The notes: generated by a model from the letters alone, not told the origin. Positions 9,087 to 17,646 are shown, counted from the first letter of the stretch. The stretch is 64,000 bases of DNA from Pseudophaeobacter sp965641885 (GCA_965641885.1 OZ282574.1:992001-1056000), one strand, 5' to 3'. A program made the numbers and translations.

Positions 9087-9194
9087 CGTCAGGCTCATTT
9101 GGCCGTTTGGGCAGACCCTGCTACACTCTGATCTCGACCGAAGTACAGCTGGAATGCGGAAAACTGGGGTGTTGAGAACTGGGAGGCTGAACGT

Positions 9195-9662
9195 ATGGCA
9201 CATATTGAGTGCAGTCGCAGGCTGAAAAAGACACTGAAAAAGACACTGAAAAACAAATTGGGCGCAGCGGTTCTGGTGGCGCTGACCTGCTTTCCCTATA
9301 GCGCGCAGGCCTGGTGGGCCTGGAACCGCCACGAAGTGCTGCCGGTTTCCGAGGGCGTTTGGGAGGTTGTGAGCCGTGTCGGGTCCGGGGCGCAGGATTA
9401 CTGGTGCGGCATTGGTGATTTTGCCCTGGGTCAGCTGCGCACCAAAGCAACTCAGCGGATCTATATCTGGCAGGGAATTGGCCCGTCAGTACATCGTTCC
9501 GGGCGCAACTCAGTCCAGTTTTCCCTGACACCCCCTCCGGGCAGTGATACCACGCCGCGCCTGTCGTTGAGCGTAAAGGCACTGGGTGACAATCTGAATG
9601 CAGCGACTGCGTGGAGCTACTGCACGGACTGGTTCGAGGATCGGTTTTTCCGGTTTAACTGA
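9195..9662 (+). CDS. Small secreted protein, third and most diverged tandem paralog
   Basis: A 155-residue protein. It keeps the family pattern in weaker form: EVLPVSEGVWEVV, DYWCGIGDFA, RIYIWQGIG, GRNSVQFSL, LGDNL and C-terminal WSYC. The N-terminus is unusual: about 20 basic residues (LKKTLKKTLKNK, encoded by a 12-bp tandem repeat at 9222-9257) precede the hydrophobic signal core LGAAVLVALTCFPYSAQA. The ATG has a GGGAGG ribosome-binding site eight bases upstream. The long basic N-region suggests a signal peptide that has grown by repeat expansion. Function unknown. Confidence 0.75.
   Translation: MAHIECSRRLKKTLKKTLKNKLGAAVLVALTCFPYSAQAWWAWNRHEVLPVSEGVWEVVSRVGSGAQDYWCGIGDFALGQLRTKATQRIYIWQGIGPSVHRSGRNSVQFSLTPPPGSDTTPRLSLSVKALGDNLNAATAWSYCTDWFEDRFFRFN
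9222..9257. repeat. 12-bp tandem repeat inside a signal peptide region
   Basis: The unit CTGAAAAAGACA is exact at 9222-9233 and 9234-9245 and decayed (CTGAAAAACAAA) at 9246-9257. It encodes a KTLK-type repeat in the n-region of the third secreted paralog, so the coding frame is kept. Confidence 0.9.
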
Positions 9663-9719
9663 TCGGGAACGGGGCGGGTTGCTCTTGCGCATTTTTGCCT
9701 GCTGCGACAGATTTGATGC

Positions 9720-10139
9720 ATGCAAAAGCAATTTGAGATCAGCACGCAGGGCCCGGGCCTGTATGAGTTCACCGCAGATCTACAGCACTGGCTGACAGAG
9801 GCTGCAATCCCCTGCGGGCTTGTGACGCTATTTGTGCGCCATACCTCCTGCTCTTTGTTGATCCAGGAAAACGCCGACCCTGAGGTCCAGGGCGATTTGC
9901 AGGCGTTTTTTACCCGCTTGGTGCCACCCAGCTCTCATCCGTCAATGACCTATCTGCGCCATACCTATGAGGGGCCGGACGATATGCCCGCGCATATCAA
10001 GGCCGCGATGCTGCCGGTTAGCCTGTCGATCCCTGTCACAAACGCAGAGCTGGCCCTGGGCACCTGGCAGGGGGTCTACCTGTTTGAGCACCGCGACGCG
10101 CCTCACCGTCGCAGGGTTTTGGCGCATATCAGCCTTTGA
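9720..10139 (+). CDS. yjbQ: YjbQ/UPF0047 family protein
   Basis: A 139-residue protein of the UPF0047 (YjbQ) family. Members have been linked to a weak secondary thiamine-phosphate synthase activity, but the natural role is unclear. The motifs HTSCSLLIQENADPEV, DDMPAHIKA and LGTWQGVYLFEHR are characteristic, and the length is normal. The ATG at 9720 gives a typical N-terminus (MQKQFEISTQGPGLYEFT). It stands alone between the secreted-protein genes and nrdR. The conserved histidines (in VRHTSC, HIKA and EHRD) are family metal-site candidates. Confidence 0.9.
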   Translation: MQKQFEISTQGPGLYEFTADLQHWLTEAAIPCGLVTLFVRHTSCSLLIQENADPEVQGDLQAFFTRLVPPSSHPSMTYLRHTYEGPDDMPAHIKAAMLPVSLSIPVTNAELALGTWQGVYLFEHRDAPHRRRVLAHISL

Positions 10140-10199
10140 GCCGCTTGATCTAGCGGTTGAATTTCCCCCCTACCCAATTCCTAGCGGCTGCCCTATAGT

Positions 10200-10208
10200 T
10201 GTGGATAA
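10200..10208. promoter_or_regulatory. Consensus DnaA box upstream of nrdR
   Basis: TGTGGATAA is the exact reverse complement of the 9-bp DnaA box TTATCCACA. It lies 52 bp upstream of the nrdR start. An exact 9-mer is expected about once per 130 kb on either strand at random, so this may be chance. DnaA is known to control ribonucleotide reductase genes in some bacteria, which makes the position plausible. Confidence 0.35.
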
Positions 10209-10259
10209 GTGTGCAGATTTTGGCACAAATGATAGGTATTGAGAAAAGGGGATCGGCAG

Positions 10260-10730
10260 ATGCGCTGTCCGTTTTGCGGGAATATCGACACTCAGGTAAA
10301 AGACTCTCGCCCCGCCGAGGATCACGTCTCGATCCGTCGGCGCCGCTTTTGTCCGGCCTGTGGCGGCCGTTTTACCACCTATGAGAGGGTGCAGTTGCGC
10401 GATCTGGTGGTGGTCAAAACCAACGGTAAACGCGAAGATTTTGATCGTGACAAGCTCGAGCGCTCGATCCGTATTTCGATGCAGAAACGTCCGATTGACC
10501 CGGAGCGGATTGATCAGATGATCTCTGGCATTGTGCGTCGGCTTGAAAGCATGGGGGAGGCGGATATCTCTTCCAGCAAGATCGGCGAGATCGTTATGGA
10601 GGCACTGGCCCGGATTGATACCGTGGCCTATGTGCGCTTTGCCAGCGTTTACAAAAACTTCCAGGCGGCTGATGATTTTGAGGATTTTGTCCACGAATTG
10701 CGGCCACTGGTTCCTCCCGGAGAAGAGTAA
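10260..10730 (+). CDS. nrdR: Transcriptional repressor NrdR
   Basis: NrdR represses ribonucleotide reductase genes in response to ATP/dATP. The 156-residue protein has the N-terminal zinc ribbon with four cysteines (MRCPFCG at the start, FCPACGGRF near residue 31) and the ATP-cone domain (VVKTNGKREDFDRDKL). The ATG at 10260 gives the canonical MRCPFCG start and follows AAAAGGGGATC; an in-frame ATG at 10239 is less likely. nrdR directly before ribD is a common alphaproteobacterial arrangement. Confidence 0.97.
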   Translation: MRCPFCGNIDTQVKDSRPAEDHVSIRRRRFCPACGGRFTTYERVQLRDLVVVKTNGKREDFDRDKLERSIRISMQKRPIDPERIDQMISGIVRRLESMGEADISSSKIGEIVMEALARIDTVAYVRFASVYKNFQAADDFEDFVHELRPLVPPGEE

Positions 10731-10813
10731 CCCACACTAAACAGAGCGCGCTGTCGCGGTGCACAAAAGGTGACTGCGGCAGTATTTCAACGGACGAGGC
10801 TCAGCACGTCCGG

Positions 10814-10888
10814 ATCGGTGCAGGTCCAATTGGTGCAGGCCTGATCTGTACAGGCTCGATTTTGACTGGCCCGATCCGGGTGTGAGGC
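10814..10888. repeat. Degenerate 15-bp tandem array in the ribD leader
   Basis: Five consecutive 15-bp units start with AT and most carry CAGG: ATCGGTGCAGGTCCA, ATTGGTGCAGGCCTG, ATCTGTACAGGCTCG, ATTTTGACTGGCCCG and a last decayed copy running to 10888. It ends 23 bp before the chosen ribD start and overlaps the alternative GTG at 10882. I see no FMN riboswitch signature here. Confidence 0.8.
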
Positions 10889-10911
10889 TGACAGGAATTG
10901 GCGGACGAGAC

Positions 10912-12009
10912 GTGACGCATACGGATACCAGGTATATGGCCCTGGCCCTGTCGCTTGGGCGGCGCGGGCAGGGCAATTGTTGGCCTAATCCAGCCGTGGG
11001 CTGTGTGGTGGTTCGCGAGGGGCGCATTGTCGGGCGCGGCTGGACCAAACCCGGAGGGCGTCCTCATGCCGAAACCGAGGCGCTGGCGCAGGCTGGCGCT
11101 CTTGCGCAGGGTGCGACCGCCTATGTGACGCTTGAGCCCTGTTCGCATCAGGGCAAAACTGCCCCCTGTGCCCAGGCCTTGATTGACGCTGGCGTGTCCC
11201 GGGTGGTGGCGGCGATCGGGGACAGCGATCCCCGGGTTTCGGGGCAGGGGTTTGAGATGCTGCGCCGCGCCGGTATCGCGGTCAAAACCGGGGTGCTGTC
11301 CGAGGAGGCCGCCCGCGACCACGCAGGATTTTTCTTCAAGACCGAACAGGGGCGCCCACTGGTCACGCTCAAGATGGCGAGCAGTTTTGATGGGCGCATT
11401 GCCACCGGGACGGGCCAAAGCAAATGGATCACCGGACCAGAAGCCCGCCGTGCGGTGCATGCCATGCGGGCGCGGCACGATGCGGTCATGGTTGGCGGAG
11501 GCACGGCGCGCGCGGATGACCCCTCGCTGACAGTGCGTGATCTGGGCGTCGCACATCAGCCGGTGCGGGTGGTGATTTCGCGCCATCTGGATCTGCCGCT
11601 GATCAGCCAACTGGCCCGCTCAGCGCGTGATGTGCCGCTCTGGCTTTGCCATGGGCAAGGGGCTGATATTGAACGCAAACAGGCCTGGGAGGGCCTTGGG
11701 GCACGTCTTCTGCCCTGTGCCAGTCGCGGCATACAACTGGACGCACATGATATTTTGCAACAGCTTGGCAAGGCCGGGCTGACGCGGGTGTTTTGTGAAG
11801 GCGGCAGTGCGCTGGCCGCGTCACTTTTGGCCTTTGATCTGGTGGACGAGCTGATTGGCTTTACCGCCGGGCTTGGGATTGGGGCTGAGGGTCTGCCCTC
11901 GATTGGGGCACTGGGGCTTGGCAGCCTTGAGGCGGCCAATAGATTCGATCTGATTGAGGTTGGCCCGATTGGTGCGGACGTGATGCACCGCTGGCAACGC
12001 GCCAGCTGA
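10912..12009 (+). CDS. ribD: Bifunctional diaminohydroxyphosphoribosylaminopyrimidine deaminase / reductase
   Basis: Catalyses the deaminase and NADPH-dependent reductase steps of riboflavin synthesis. The N-terminal cytidine-deaminase-like zinc domain has HAETEAL and the cysteines of EPCSHQGKTAPC; the C-terminal reductase domain has TLKMASSFDGRIAT, MVGGGTARADDPSL and VFCEGGSALAASLL. I chose GTG at 10912 (365 aa) because GGACGAG lies just upstream and homologues start close to the conserved MALALSLGRRGQG. A GTG at 10882 would add ten residues encoded by repeat DNA. It is the first rib gene of the locus. Confidence 0.96.
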   Translation: MTHTDTRYMALALSLGRRGQGNCWPNPAVGCVVVREGRIVGRGWTKPGGRPHAETEALAQAGALAQGATAYVTLEPCSHQGKTAPCAQALIDAGVSRVVAAIGDSDPRVSGQGFEMLRRAGIAVKTGVLSEEAARDHAGFFFKTEQGRPLVTLKMASSFDGRIATGTGQSKWITGPEARRAVHAMRARHDAVMVGGGTARADDPSLTVRDLGVAHQPVRVVISRHLDLPLISQLARSARDVPLWLCHGQGADIERKQAWEGLGARLLPCASRGIQLDAHDILQQLGKAGLTRVFCEGGSALAASLLAFDLVDELIGFTAGLGIGAEGLPSIGALGLGSLEAANRFDLIEVGPIGADVMHRWQRAS

Positions 12010-12035
12010 GACCGGCTGTGACGCGTCCGGGCTGT

Positions 12036-14069
12036 TTAGCCCCGCCGCCGCCACAGATGTGCATAGGTCGCAAAAACCCCCTGGAGTTTTGCCAGGGCCC
12101 TGTTGCCAAGGCCCGGATTGGGCAGAGCCCCTGAGATCAAACGCTCTACCACCACTTCGGGTGGGCAGGGCTGGCGGGTTATGGGGTCAAAGTAGCGTGG
12201 ATAGTCAATGAGGACGGCATGGGCGAGGCCCAGAAGCTCGGGGCGGGCCTTGCGCCAGGCAGGCGCTGTGCGTTTGTCCTGCGTCAGGCCCCAGCCGGCA
12301 TAGAACGGCACTCCCAGCGTGGTTACCTTGACGCCCCGCAGCAGGGCTTCGAACCCCAGCAGAGATGTCAGGGTCCAGACCTCCTGCACCATATCGAGCA
12401 GCGCCATGGGGTCGCTGTTGCTGGCCACCACATCAGCGAGGTGTTCTGGCACGATTTCCCCCGGACGCAGGCCAGCTTCGACATCCGGGTGGGGTTTGTA
12501 GATGATAACGGCCTTTGGGTTGGCTTTGCGGGTGGCGCGCAGCAGCGCGAGGTTGGTGTTGATGCGGCCGCATCCGGCCAGGATCGAGGCATCGTCTTCG
12601 ACCTGCCCCGGCACCAGGATGCGATGGCCGGGCGGCAGATCAGGCACCTCGCCGGTCAGGTTGTATTTTGACAGGCTGTTGCGGATCAGCTGCTGCACCA
12701 GCGCTTCGGCCCGCAGCGCCTCGTAGGGGCTGAGATCAGCCCGCTTTGCGATCAGGTCATCCAGATCAGACGGCTGACGCGGATCATAGTATATGCCCTG
12801 ACGGTCCAGCACCAAAGACATCGGCGGCACCAGTTTGGCCCCCAACCCACGCGAGCGTAAAAAGCCATCCTCAACATGGGTGGCCCCGGCATGGCTGTTG
12901 GTGGCCTTGCCAGCCCAGACCATCCAGTTGCGACCGCTTTTGCGGGCTTTTTCAGGGTCTTCAGTGAATTGCAATCTCTTCACTTGACCAAAGAAGCCCT
13001 GCAGCGGCTTGCGCTTCCACAGCCGCATGCCAGAGGCCGTCCAGCCCGCCCTGTCCTGACGCCAGGCCCGGGCGCTGGCTTCAAGGCAGTCAATCACCCG
13101 CTCCAGCTCGCAAAGCCGGTTGGTGAAAGGATCATACCAGGTTGGATAGAGAAACATCGCAGCCGAGAACAGCTGCGCCCGTGTCAGTTTGCGTTGCCGC
13201 CGCGTGACAGGGTCTTCGTCCTGGGTGAGGCCCCAGCCTGCATAAAAGGGCTGACCAAAAACGCGAGGTTTGTGGCCTGAAAGAATGGCCTCAAAGCCAA
13301 GCTGAGAAGAGATCGTGTAGACAGAAATTGCCCCCTCAAGCAGGGCCCAGGGCGAGACGGCGGCGCTGAACAGCGAGATGCGTCCCTGCGCGTCCTTGTC
13401 GGTGAAATGGCCGGGGCGATGGCCTTCGCGCGTTTCCGGGTGGGTTTTGATCAGGATGCGGGCGCCGGGGTTTTCCTCCTGGGCAAAAACCAGCATTTCA
13501 CAAAAGCGGGCACGATCTGCTTTGGAGGCAGTGACCGATGCATCACCGCGCAGCTGGTCCACCACCAGAACATAGCCGGGGTCCGGGACGGGCGCCTCGG
13601 GGGAAAAGCTGTTGTATTTGCTCAGATGCGCGTCCTGCAGGCGGCCAATGGCGTTGCGGGCACGCCGCATCATATGGCTGTCATCCAGGGGATGAGTGGC
13701 CAAAAGTTCTTCCAGCTCGGAGGGGGTGGAGGGGTCGAAATGCAGCCCCTTGCGGTCAAGCAGCAATCCCAGCGGCGGCTCGCCTGAGCGGCCCGGGTGG
13801 ATGGAGCGCAGAAAAGCGTCTTCGACCCGAAGCAGTTTGGCACCGTGTTTTTCCGCCACGCTGCGGCCGCGATGCGCGGTGGGAGAGTTGCCCCATATGC
13901 CGACAAAATCACCTGTCTGTGGCAGGCCGAGGCGGATTTGATAGCCGGCCAGACCAAGGATGCGCCGTAGGCGCGTTTGGGTCAGAAACCCCCCGTTGTA
14001 AACAAAAAGCCGAGAGCCATGGCCCCCGGCTTTTGATGTGGCATTTGATGTGGCTGATGAGCCGGTCAT
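12036..14069 (-). CDS. kpsC: Capsule polysaccharide beta-Kdo transferase KpsC-like
   Basis: KpsC and KpsS build the poly-beta-Kdo linker that anchors group 2-type capsules to lysophosphatidylglycerol at the inner membrane. The 677-residue protein contains two tandem homologous glycosyltransferase modules, as expected: first VEDAFLRSIHPG, LLLDRKGLHFDP, KTHPE, PFYAGWGLTQDED; second VEDGFLRSRGLG, LVLDRQGIYYDP, YKPHPDV, PFYAGWGLTQDKR. I chose the ATG at 14069, four bases after the upstream stop, over 14105, which would overlap it. It is the last gene of a minus-strand capsule block lying inside the riboflavin cluster. Confidence 0.93.
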   Translation of the reverse strand: MTGSSATSNATSKAGGHGSRLFVYNGGFLTQTRLRRILGLAGYQIRLGLPQTGDFVGIWGNSPTAHRGRSVAEKHGAKLLRVEDAFLRSIHPGRSGEPPLGLLLDRKGLHFDPSTPSELEELLATHPLDDSHMMRRARNAIGRLQDAHLSKYNSFSPEAPVPDPGYVLVVDQLRGDASVTASKADRARFCEMLVFAQEENPGARILIKTHPETREGHRPGHFTDKDAQGRISLFSAAVSPWALLEGAISVYTISSQLGFEAILSGHKPRVFGQPFYAGWGLTQDEDPVTRRQRKLTRAQLFSAAMFLYPTWYDPFTNRLCELERVIDCLEASARAWRQDRAGWTASGMRLWKRKPLQGFFGQVKRLQFTEDPEKARKSGRNWMVWAGKATNSHAGATHVEDGFLRSRGLGAKLVPPMSLVLDRQGIYYDPRQPSDLDDLIAKRADLSPYEALRAEALVQQLIRNSLSKYNLTGEVPDLPPGHRILVPGQVEDDASILAGCGRINTNLALLRATRKANPKAVIIYKPHPDVEAGLRPGEIVPEHLADVVASNSDPMALLDMVQEVWTLTSLLGFEALLRGVKVTTLGVPFYAGWGLTQDKRTAPAWRKARPELLGLAHAVLIDYPRYFDPITRQPCPPEVVVERLISGALPNPGLGNRALAKLQGVFATYAHLWRRRG

Positions 14070-14073
14070 ACCA

Positions 14074-15207
14074 TTAGCTGCCAAACAGTGTTTGGACGCT
14101 GGCAAGCGGTGTCAGCGGGCTGGCAAGCAGCGAGATCGTCTTGGTCCACTGGGCGTAGGGCGCTTCGGTGACATAGAATGTGTCTTCGTCGCGCACCACA
14201 AAATCGCGGGCGATGAACAACCCGTTGGGCTGGGTCAGGTTCAGGACATAGACCATGCGCTGCGCGCCGATAAGGTCATCGCGTCCCAGCACCTGATTGG
14301 CAATTTCTGCGGGCTCATTGCGAAATACAAAGACGCCGGTCGGGTCAGAGGTGGTTGAGATCAGGCCGCCGACCTGCGCAATCGCTTCCAGGGCAGAGAG
14401 GTCCTGGCTCTCAAAGGCGACGCGGGCCTGCGCACTGGTCGCACCAAGAGCGGTAAAGGAACGGCTGTCGGCTTCAACCAGAATGCGGTCGCCGCCGCGC
14501 AGGGCGATATCCAGCTCCGGGTGCTTGAACAGGTCCTGAAACCAGATCTTGCCCTGTTCTTTGCCGCGGATCACGGTGATCTGCGCAATCTCAGGCTCGA
14601 TCGCCACGCCGCCGGCGCGGGCCAGCATTGTTGACAGGGTCCGGGTTGGGCGCTCAATGGCATAGACGCCCTGACCGCCAACCGCGCCGGTCAGGCTGAC
14701 GGTGGAGCCATCACCCGCCACGCGGCGCACCTGCACCTGTGGATCCGGGGTCTGGTCTTCTAGCTTTTTGGTGATGACTTCGCGCAGCTGATCGGGGGTG
14801 TTCCCTGAGGCGCGCAGTCGGCCAGCATAGGGCACAAAGATATAGCCAGCACTGTCGACCTGGACTTCTTCGAGAGCGGTGGCATTGGTGGCTTCACCTG
14901 CCAGCAGACCGTCGTCGACGTTTTCCCAAATCGTCAGGCCCAGCACATCGCCCGGACGGATGGTGTCTGATGTGAGGCGGCCCGCATTGACAAAACTCTC
15001 TGAGAACCCGAGGGCGGGAACAACCGCCGTGGCGCGGGTCACGCGGTCATTGACGGATACGATAAAGGCATCGCCTTCTTTTTGCACGGATCCGGCGAAA
15101 ATTTCACGTTTATTGGGGCCGACTTTTGGCAGACTGCAAGACGCGGCCAGCGCCAGTGCAGCCAGAATCGCAAAGGGCCGTGCCCAGCGAAGGGGTACGT
15201 TTTTCAC
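14074..15207 (-). CDS. Capsule/polysaccharide export outer-membrane lipoprotein (KpsD/Wza-like)
   Basis: A periplasmic or outer-membrane polysaccharide export protein (Poly_export/SLBB family), 377 aa. The N-terminus is a lipoprotein signal with lipobox LAAS-C at about residue 24. The export domain follows (RPGDVLGLTIWE, VDSAGYIFVPYAGRL), then SLBB-like segments (VSLTGAVGGQGVYAI, LRGGDRILVEAD). Its stop codon is four bases from the kpsC start. No Wzc-like kinase or KpsE homologue is next to it. Whether it acts in a KpsD-type or Wza-type machine cannot be told from sequence alone. Confidence 0.9.
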   Translation of the reverse strand: MKNVPLRWARPFAILAALALAASCSLPKVGPNKREIFAGSVQKEGDAFIVSVNDRVTRATAVVPALGFSESFVNAGRLTSDTIRPGDVLGLTIWENVDDGLLAGEATNATALEEVQVDSAGYIFVPYAGRLRASGNTPDQLREVITKKLEDQTPDPQVQVRRVAGDGSTVSLTGAVGGQGVYAIERPTRTLSTMLARAGGVAIEPEIAQITVIRGKEQGKIWFQDLFKHPELDIALRGGDRILVEADSRSFTALGATSAQARVAFESQDLSALEAIAQVGGLISTTSDPTGVFVFRNEPAEIANQVLGRDDLIGAQRMVYVLNLTQPNGLFIARDFVVRDEDTFYVTEAPYAQWTKTISLLASPLTPLASVQTLFGS

Positions 15208-15302
15208 TGCTCGGTCTCCTCGACCTATTATTATTCTGCCTCAGTTTTTTAGCCAGACTAACGCGGTATCAGGAGAAAATCCAGTCTTGCGAGAGGTTTC
15301 GC

Positions 15303-16595
15303 TCACCGGACCAGGGATAACTGTTGCCGCGGAGCCGCTGTGCCATGACGCAGGGCATCATAGGGGTCATGCGCGCTGAGCATCATGTCGACCACATGGC
15401 GCAGCAGTTGGCGCCGGCCGGAGCGGGAATAAAACCCGCCTGGAACCTGCGAGGTCTCCAGCAGATAGCGGCGGTAGTCCTTGTAGGCGCGATTGTCAGG
15501 CCGGGCGGGGGTGGCAAAGAACTGCGCCAGGGTCTGGTCCGAGGTGAATTCCTCTTTGTCATAGACGGCGGCGCCAAAGACTTTGAGCGGAATGCCCCGC
15601 CATAAAACCTGCTGGCCGGCGGTGGAGTTCACGGTGACGGCAGTCCGGGCTTCGTTCAGCAGCTCAGCAAGCTTGCCGCCACGCACATAGTGGACGCGGT
15701 TCTCTATGCCATGGGCCTTTGCCAGGCGGCGCAACTCACGGCGGATCGGGCTGCGGCCATCTTCCAGCGGGTGGGCCTTGATCACCAGATGGTGGTGGCG
15801 CAGCGCGCCTGCGGCAAATCCCGAAAGGACCTCGGCCAGAAAATCCGCCATGCTGTCAAACGGTGAATGCATCTGAAACGAGCTGTCGTGTTCCAGCTGT
15901 AAAAGCGCCAGATGATAGGGAAAGCCACCGTTGCGAATGCGGCGGGTGGCCCGTCTGCGCTCCAGTGCCTGCAGCGGCATCAGCAGTAACCTTTTGAGAT
16001 AGAGCTGGAATTCACGGGTGACCGGCAGGGCGCGATGCGGCTGAAAGTTGCGATAACTGCGGTTCCAGAACATCACAAACCAATGATACAGCGCGCCGTA
16101 AAACACATGCTGGCGCATATCGCCCCAATGGGACGGCGGCAGGGGGGCTTCCAGATCCGAGCGTTCCAGAGCGGCCTGCATCTCGCTGACGGCGGTCTGC
16201 ATCAGGCGTGAATTTCCGTTTGAGCCATCGCGCTCATAGGTGACCCAATAGGGCCGCAGGTAGCCCTCTTCAAAAACATGGACCTGAAGGCCAAGGGCCT
16301 TGGCGGCGGCAATAGCCTGGGCATGGATCGGGCGAGTGTCGCCATAGAGCACGATATCGGTGATCTGCTTGTCGCGACAGGTTTGCTCAAAAAAGGCGGG
16401 CCAGTCTGAAATCTGCCCGCGAAAGCCAAGATAGCTGCGTTTGTTGCGCCAAAAGGTCTGATCGCCTGCGTTGAACCCGATGCGCCAAACAGCAGAGCCT
16501 GCGGTGCGCAGCATTTCTCCAAGGCCGTTGAAAAACGGTCCATGTGGTCCCTGTAGAAACAGGAAGGCGCGTTGATCTGGAGTAGGATGTTGCAT
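15303..16595 (-). CDS. kpsS: Capsule polysaccharide Kdo transferase KpsS-like
   Basis: Partner of KpsC: it adds the first Kdo to the lipid acceptor of capsule polysaccharides. The 430-residue protein starts with AFLFLQGPHGPFF and contains IVLYGDTRPIH, EEGYLRPYWVT, VIKAHPLEDGRS and TAVTVNSTAGQQVLWRGIP, all typical of the family. I chose the ATG at 16595 over a TTG at 16610. It is the first gene of the block kpsS-export protein-kpsC, with a 95-bp gap before the second gene. It is transcribed away from ribE, with 284 bp of shared upstream DNA. Confidence 0.92.
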   Translation of the reverse strand: MQHPTPDQRAFLFLQGPHGPFFNGLGEMLRTAGSAVWRIGFNAGDQTFWRNKRSYLGFRGQISDWPAFFEQTCRDKQITDIVLYGDTRPIHAQAIAAAKALGLQVHVFEEGYLRPYWVTYERDGSNGNSRLMQTAVSEMQAALERSDLEAPLPPSHWGDMRQHVFYGALYHWFVMFWNRSYRNFQPHRALPVTREFQLYLKRLLLMPLQALERRRATRRIRNGGFPYHLALLQLEHDSSFQMHSPFDSMADFLAEVLSGFAAGALRHHHLVIKAHPLEDGRSPIRRELRRLAKAHGIENRVHYVRGGKLAELLNEARTAVTVNSTAGQQVLWRGIPLKVFGAAVYDKEEFTSDQTLAQFFATPARPDNRAYKDYRRYLLETSQVPGGFYSRSGRRQLLRHVVDMMLSAHDPYDALRHGTAAPRQQLSLVR

Positions 16596-16750
16596 GTTGG
16601 GACAGCGCAATTTGGGTCGGGATCTGTGAAATATAGCGCCGGACTGGGGCGAAACTATGACTGGAGCGACCGGGCCCGGTTAGGTGGCAATAGCGCGGTG
16701 GTGCTTTCAGGGCAATTAATATGCACCGACAAGAGCGGGTTTGGTCAAAT

Positions 16751-16780
16751 GATCCAGTCTAGTCCAGTCCGGTCCAGTCC
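16751..16780. repeat. 10-bp tandem array between kpsS and ribE
   Basis: Three units, GATCCAGTCT, AGTCCAGTCC and GGTCCAGTCC, follow each other in the divergent kpsS-ribE intergenic region, about 100 bp before the ribE start. The CAGTCC core recurs in the ribB leader repeat (18778) and at 61557. Confidence 0.85.
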
Positions 16781-16879
16781 GGGTTTTCGGGGTCTTGTGA
16801 AGGCTGGCTGCCTCGGCTACCTCTGGGCGGGAAATTTGCGTTCGTCGCCACGTCCCGACCCAAACCCAGGAGAGGCCCC

Positions 16880-17467
16880 ATGTTCACCGGTATCGTCACT
16901 GACATTGGAACCATTGCGCAGCTGGACCAGCAGGGTGATTTGCGCGCCCGGATCACAACCGGGTATGATACCAGGGGCATTGATCTTGGTGCCTCGATTG
17001 CTTCGGATGGGGTCTGCCTGACGGTGATCGAGCTGGGGGCGGATTTTTACGACGTGCAGATCTCGGCTGAGACGGTTTCCAAGACCAATATCGGCGCCTG
17101 GAAGGTTGGCAAACGGGTCAATCTGGAGCGGGCCTTGAAGGTTGGCGATGAGCTGGGAGGCCATATCGTTTCTGGCCATGTGGACGGGGTTGCCGAGGTG
17201 GTGGCCATGGTAGATGAGGGCGACAGCACCCGGGTCACCCTGCGGGCGCCAAAAGAGCTGGCACGATTTATCGCACCCAAGGGCTCGGTTGCGCTGAATG
17301 GCACCTCGTTGACTGTCAACGCGGTCGAGGGCTGTGAGTTTGGCATCAATTTCATTCCCCACACCAAAGAGGTCACCACCTGGGGGGATGTGACGCTGGG
17401 CGATCAGGTGAATCTGGAGATTGATACGCTTGCCCGCTATGTCGCGCGGCTGCACGAGGCCGGATAG
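16880..17467 (+). CDS. ribE: Riboflavin synthase alpha chain
   Basis: Converts two 6,7-dimethyl-8-ribityllumazine molecules to riboflavin. The 195-residue protein begins with the canonical MFTGIV and has two lumazine-binding repeats; the first contains LGASIASDGVCLTV and the second GSVALNGTSLTVNAV. GGHIVSGHVDG is also typical. An AGGAGAGG ribosome-binding site lies five bases upstream. The gene stands between minus-strand kpsS and the proline racemase-family gene and ends at its own terminator, so it is probably monocistronic. Confidence 0.97.
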   Translation: MFTGIVTDIGTIAQLDQQGDLRARITTGYDTRGIDLGASIASDGVCLTVIELGADFYDVQISAETVSKTNIGAWKVGKRVNLERALKVGDELGGHIVSGHVDGVAEVVAMVDEGDSTRVTLRAPKELARFIAPKGSVALNGTSLTVNAVEGCEFGINFIPHTKEVTTWGDVTLGDQVNLEIDTLARYVARLHEAG

Positions 17468-17520
17468 CGCAGGGCAGACTGCCCTGGGCAACTAACCCTG
17501 TGAGCTGAACTCTACAGACG

Positions 17521-17552
17521 AAAAAGGCCTGATATTCGTGTCGGGCTTTTTT
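17521..17552 (+). terminator. Probable intrinsic terminator after ribE
   Basis: An imperfect stem pairs AAAAAGGCCTGATAT with GTGTCGGGCTTTTTT through several G-T wobbles, ending in a T run on the plus strand. It lies about 50 bp after the ribE stop. Confidence 0.75.
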
Positions 17553-17646
17553 ATGTTTGAAGCGTCCTTTTGCGCGTTCGCTCTGGAAGCAAGGGCTCCC
17601 GCCCAGTTCGATTAAATCAAAGATTAAATCGCCCCGGTTGGGCCGG

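Noticed and set aside
10731..10911. FMN riboswitch before ribD
   Set aside because: I looked for the conserved RFN elements in the leader and found only the 15-bp degenerate array.
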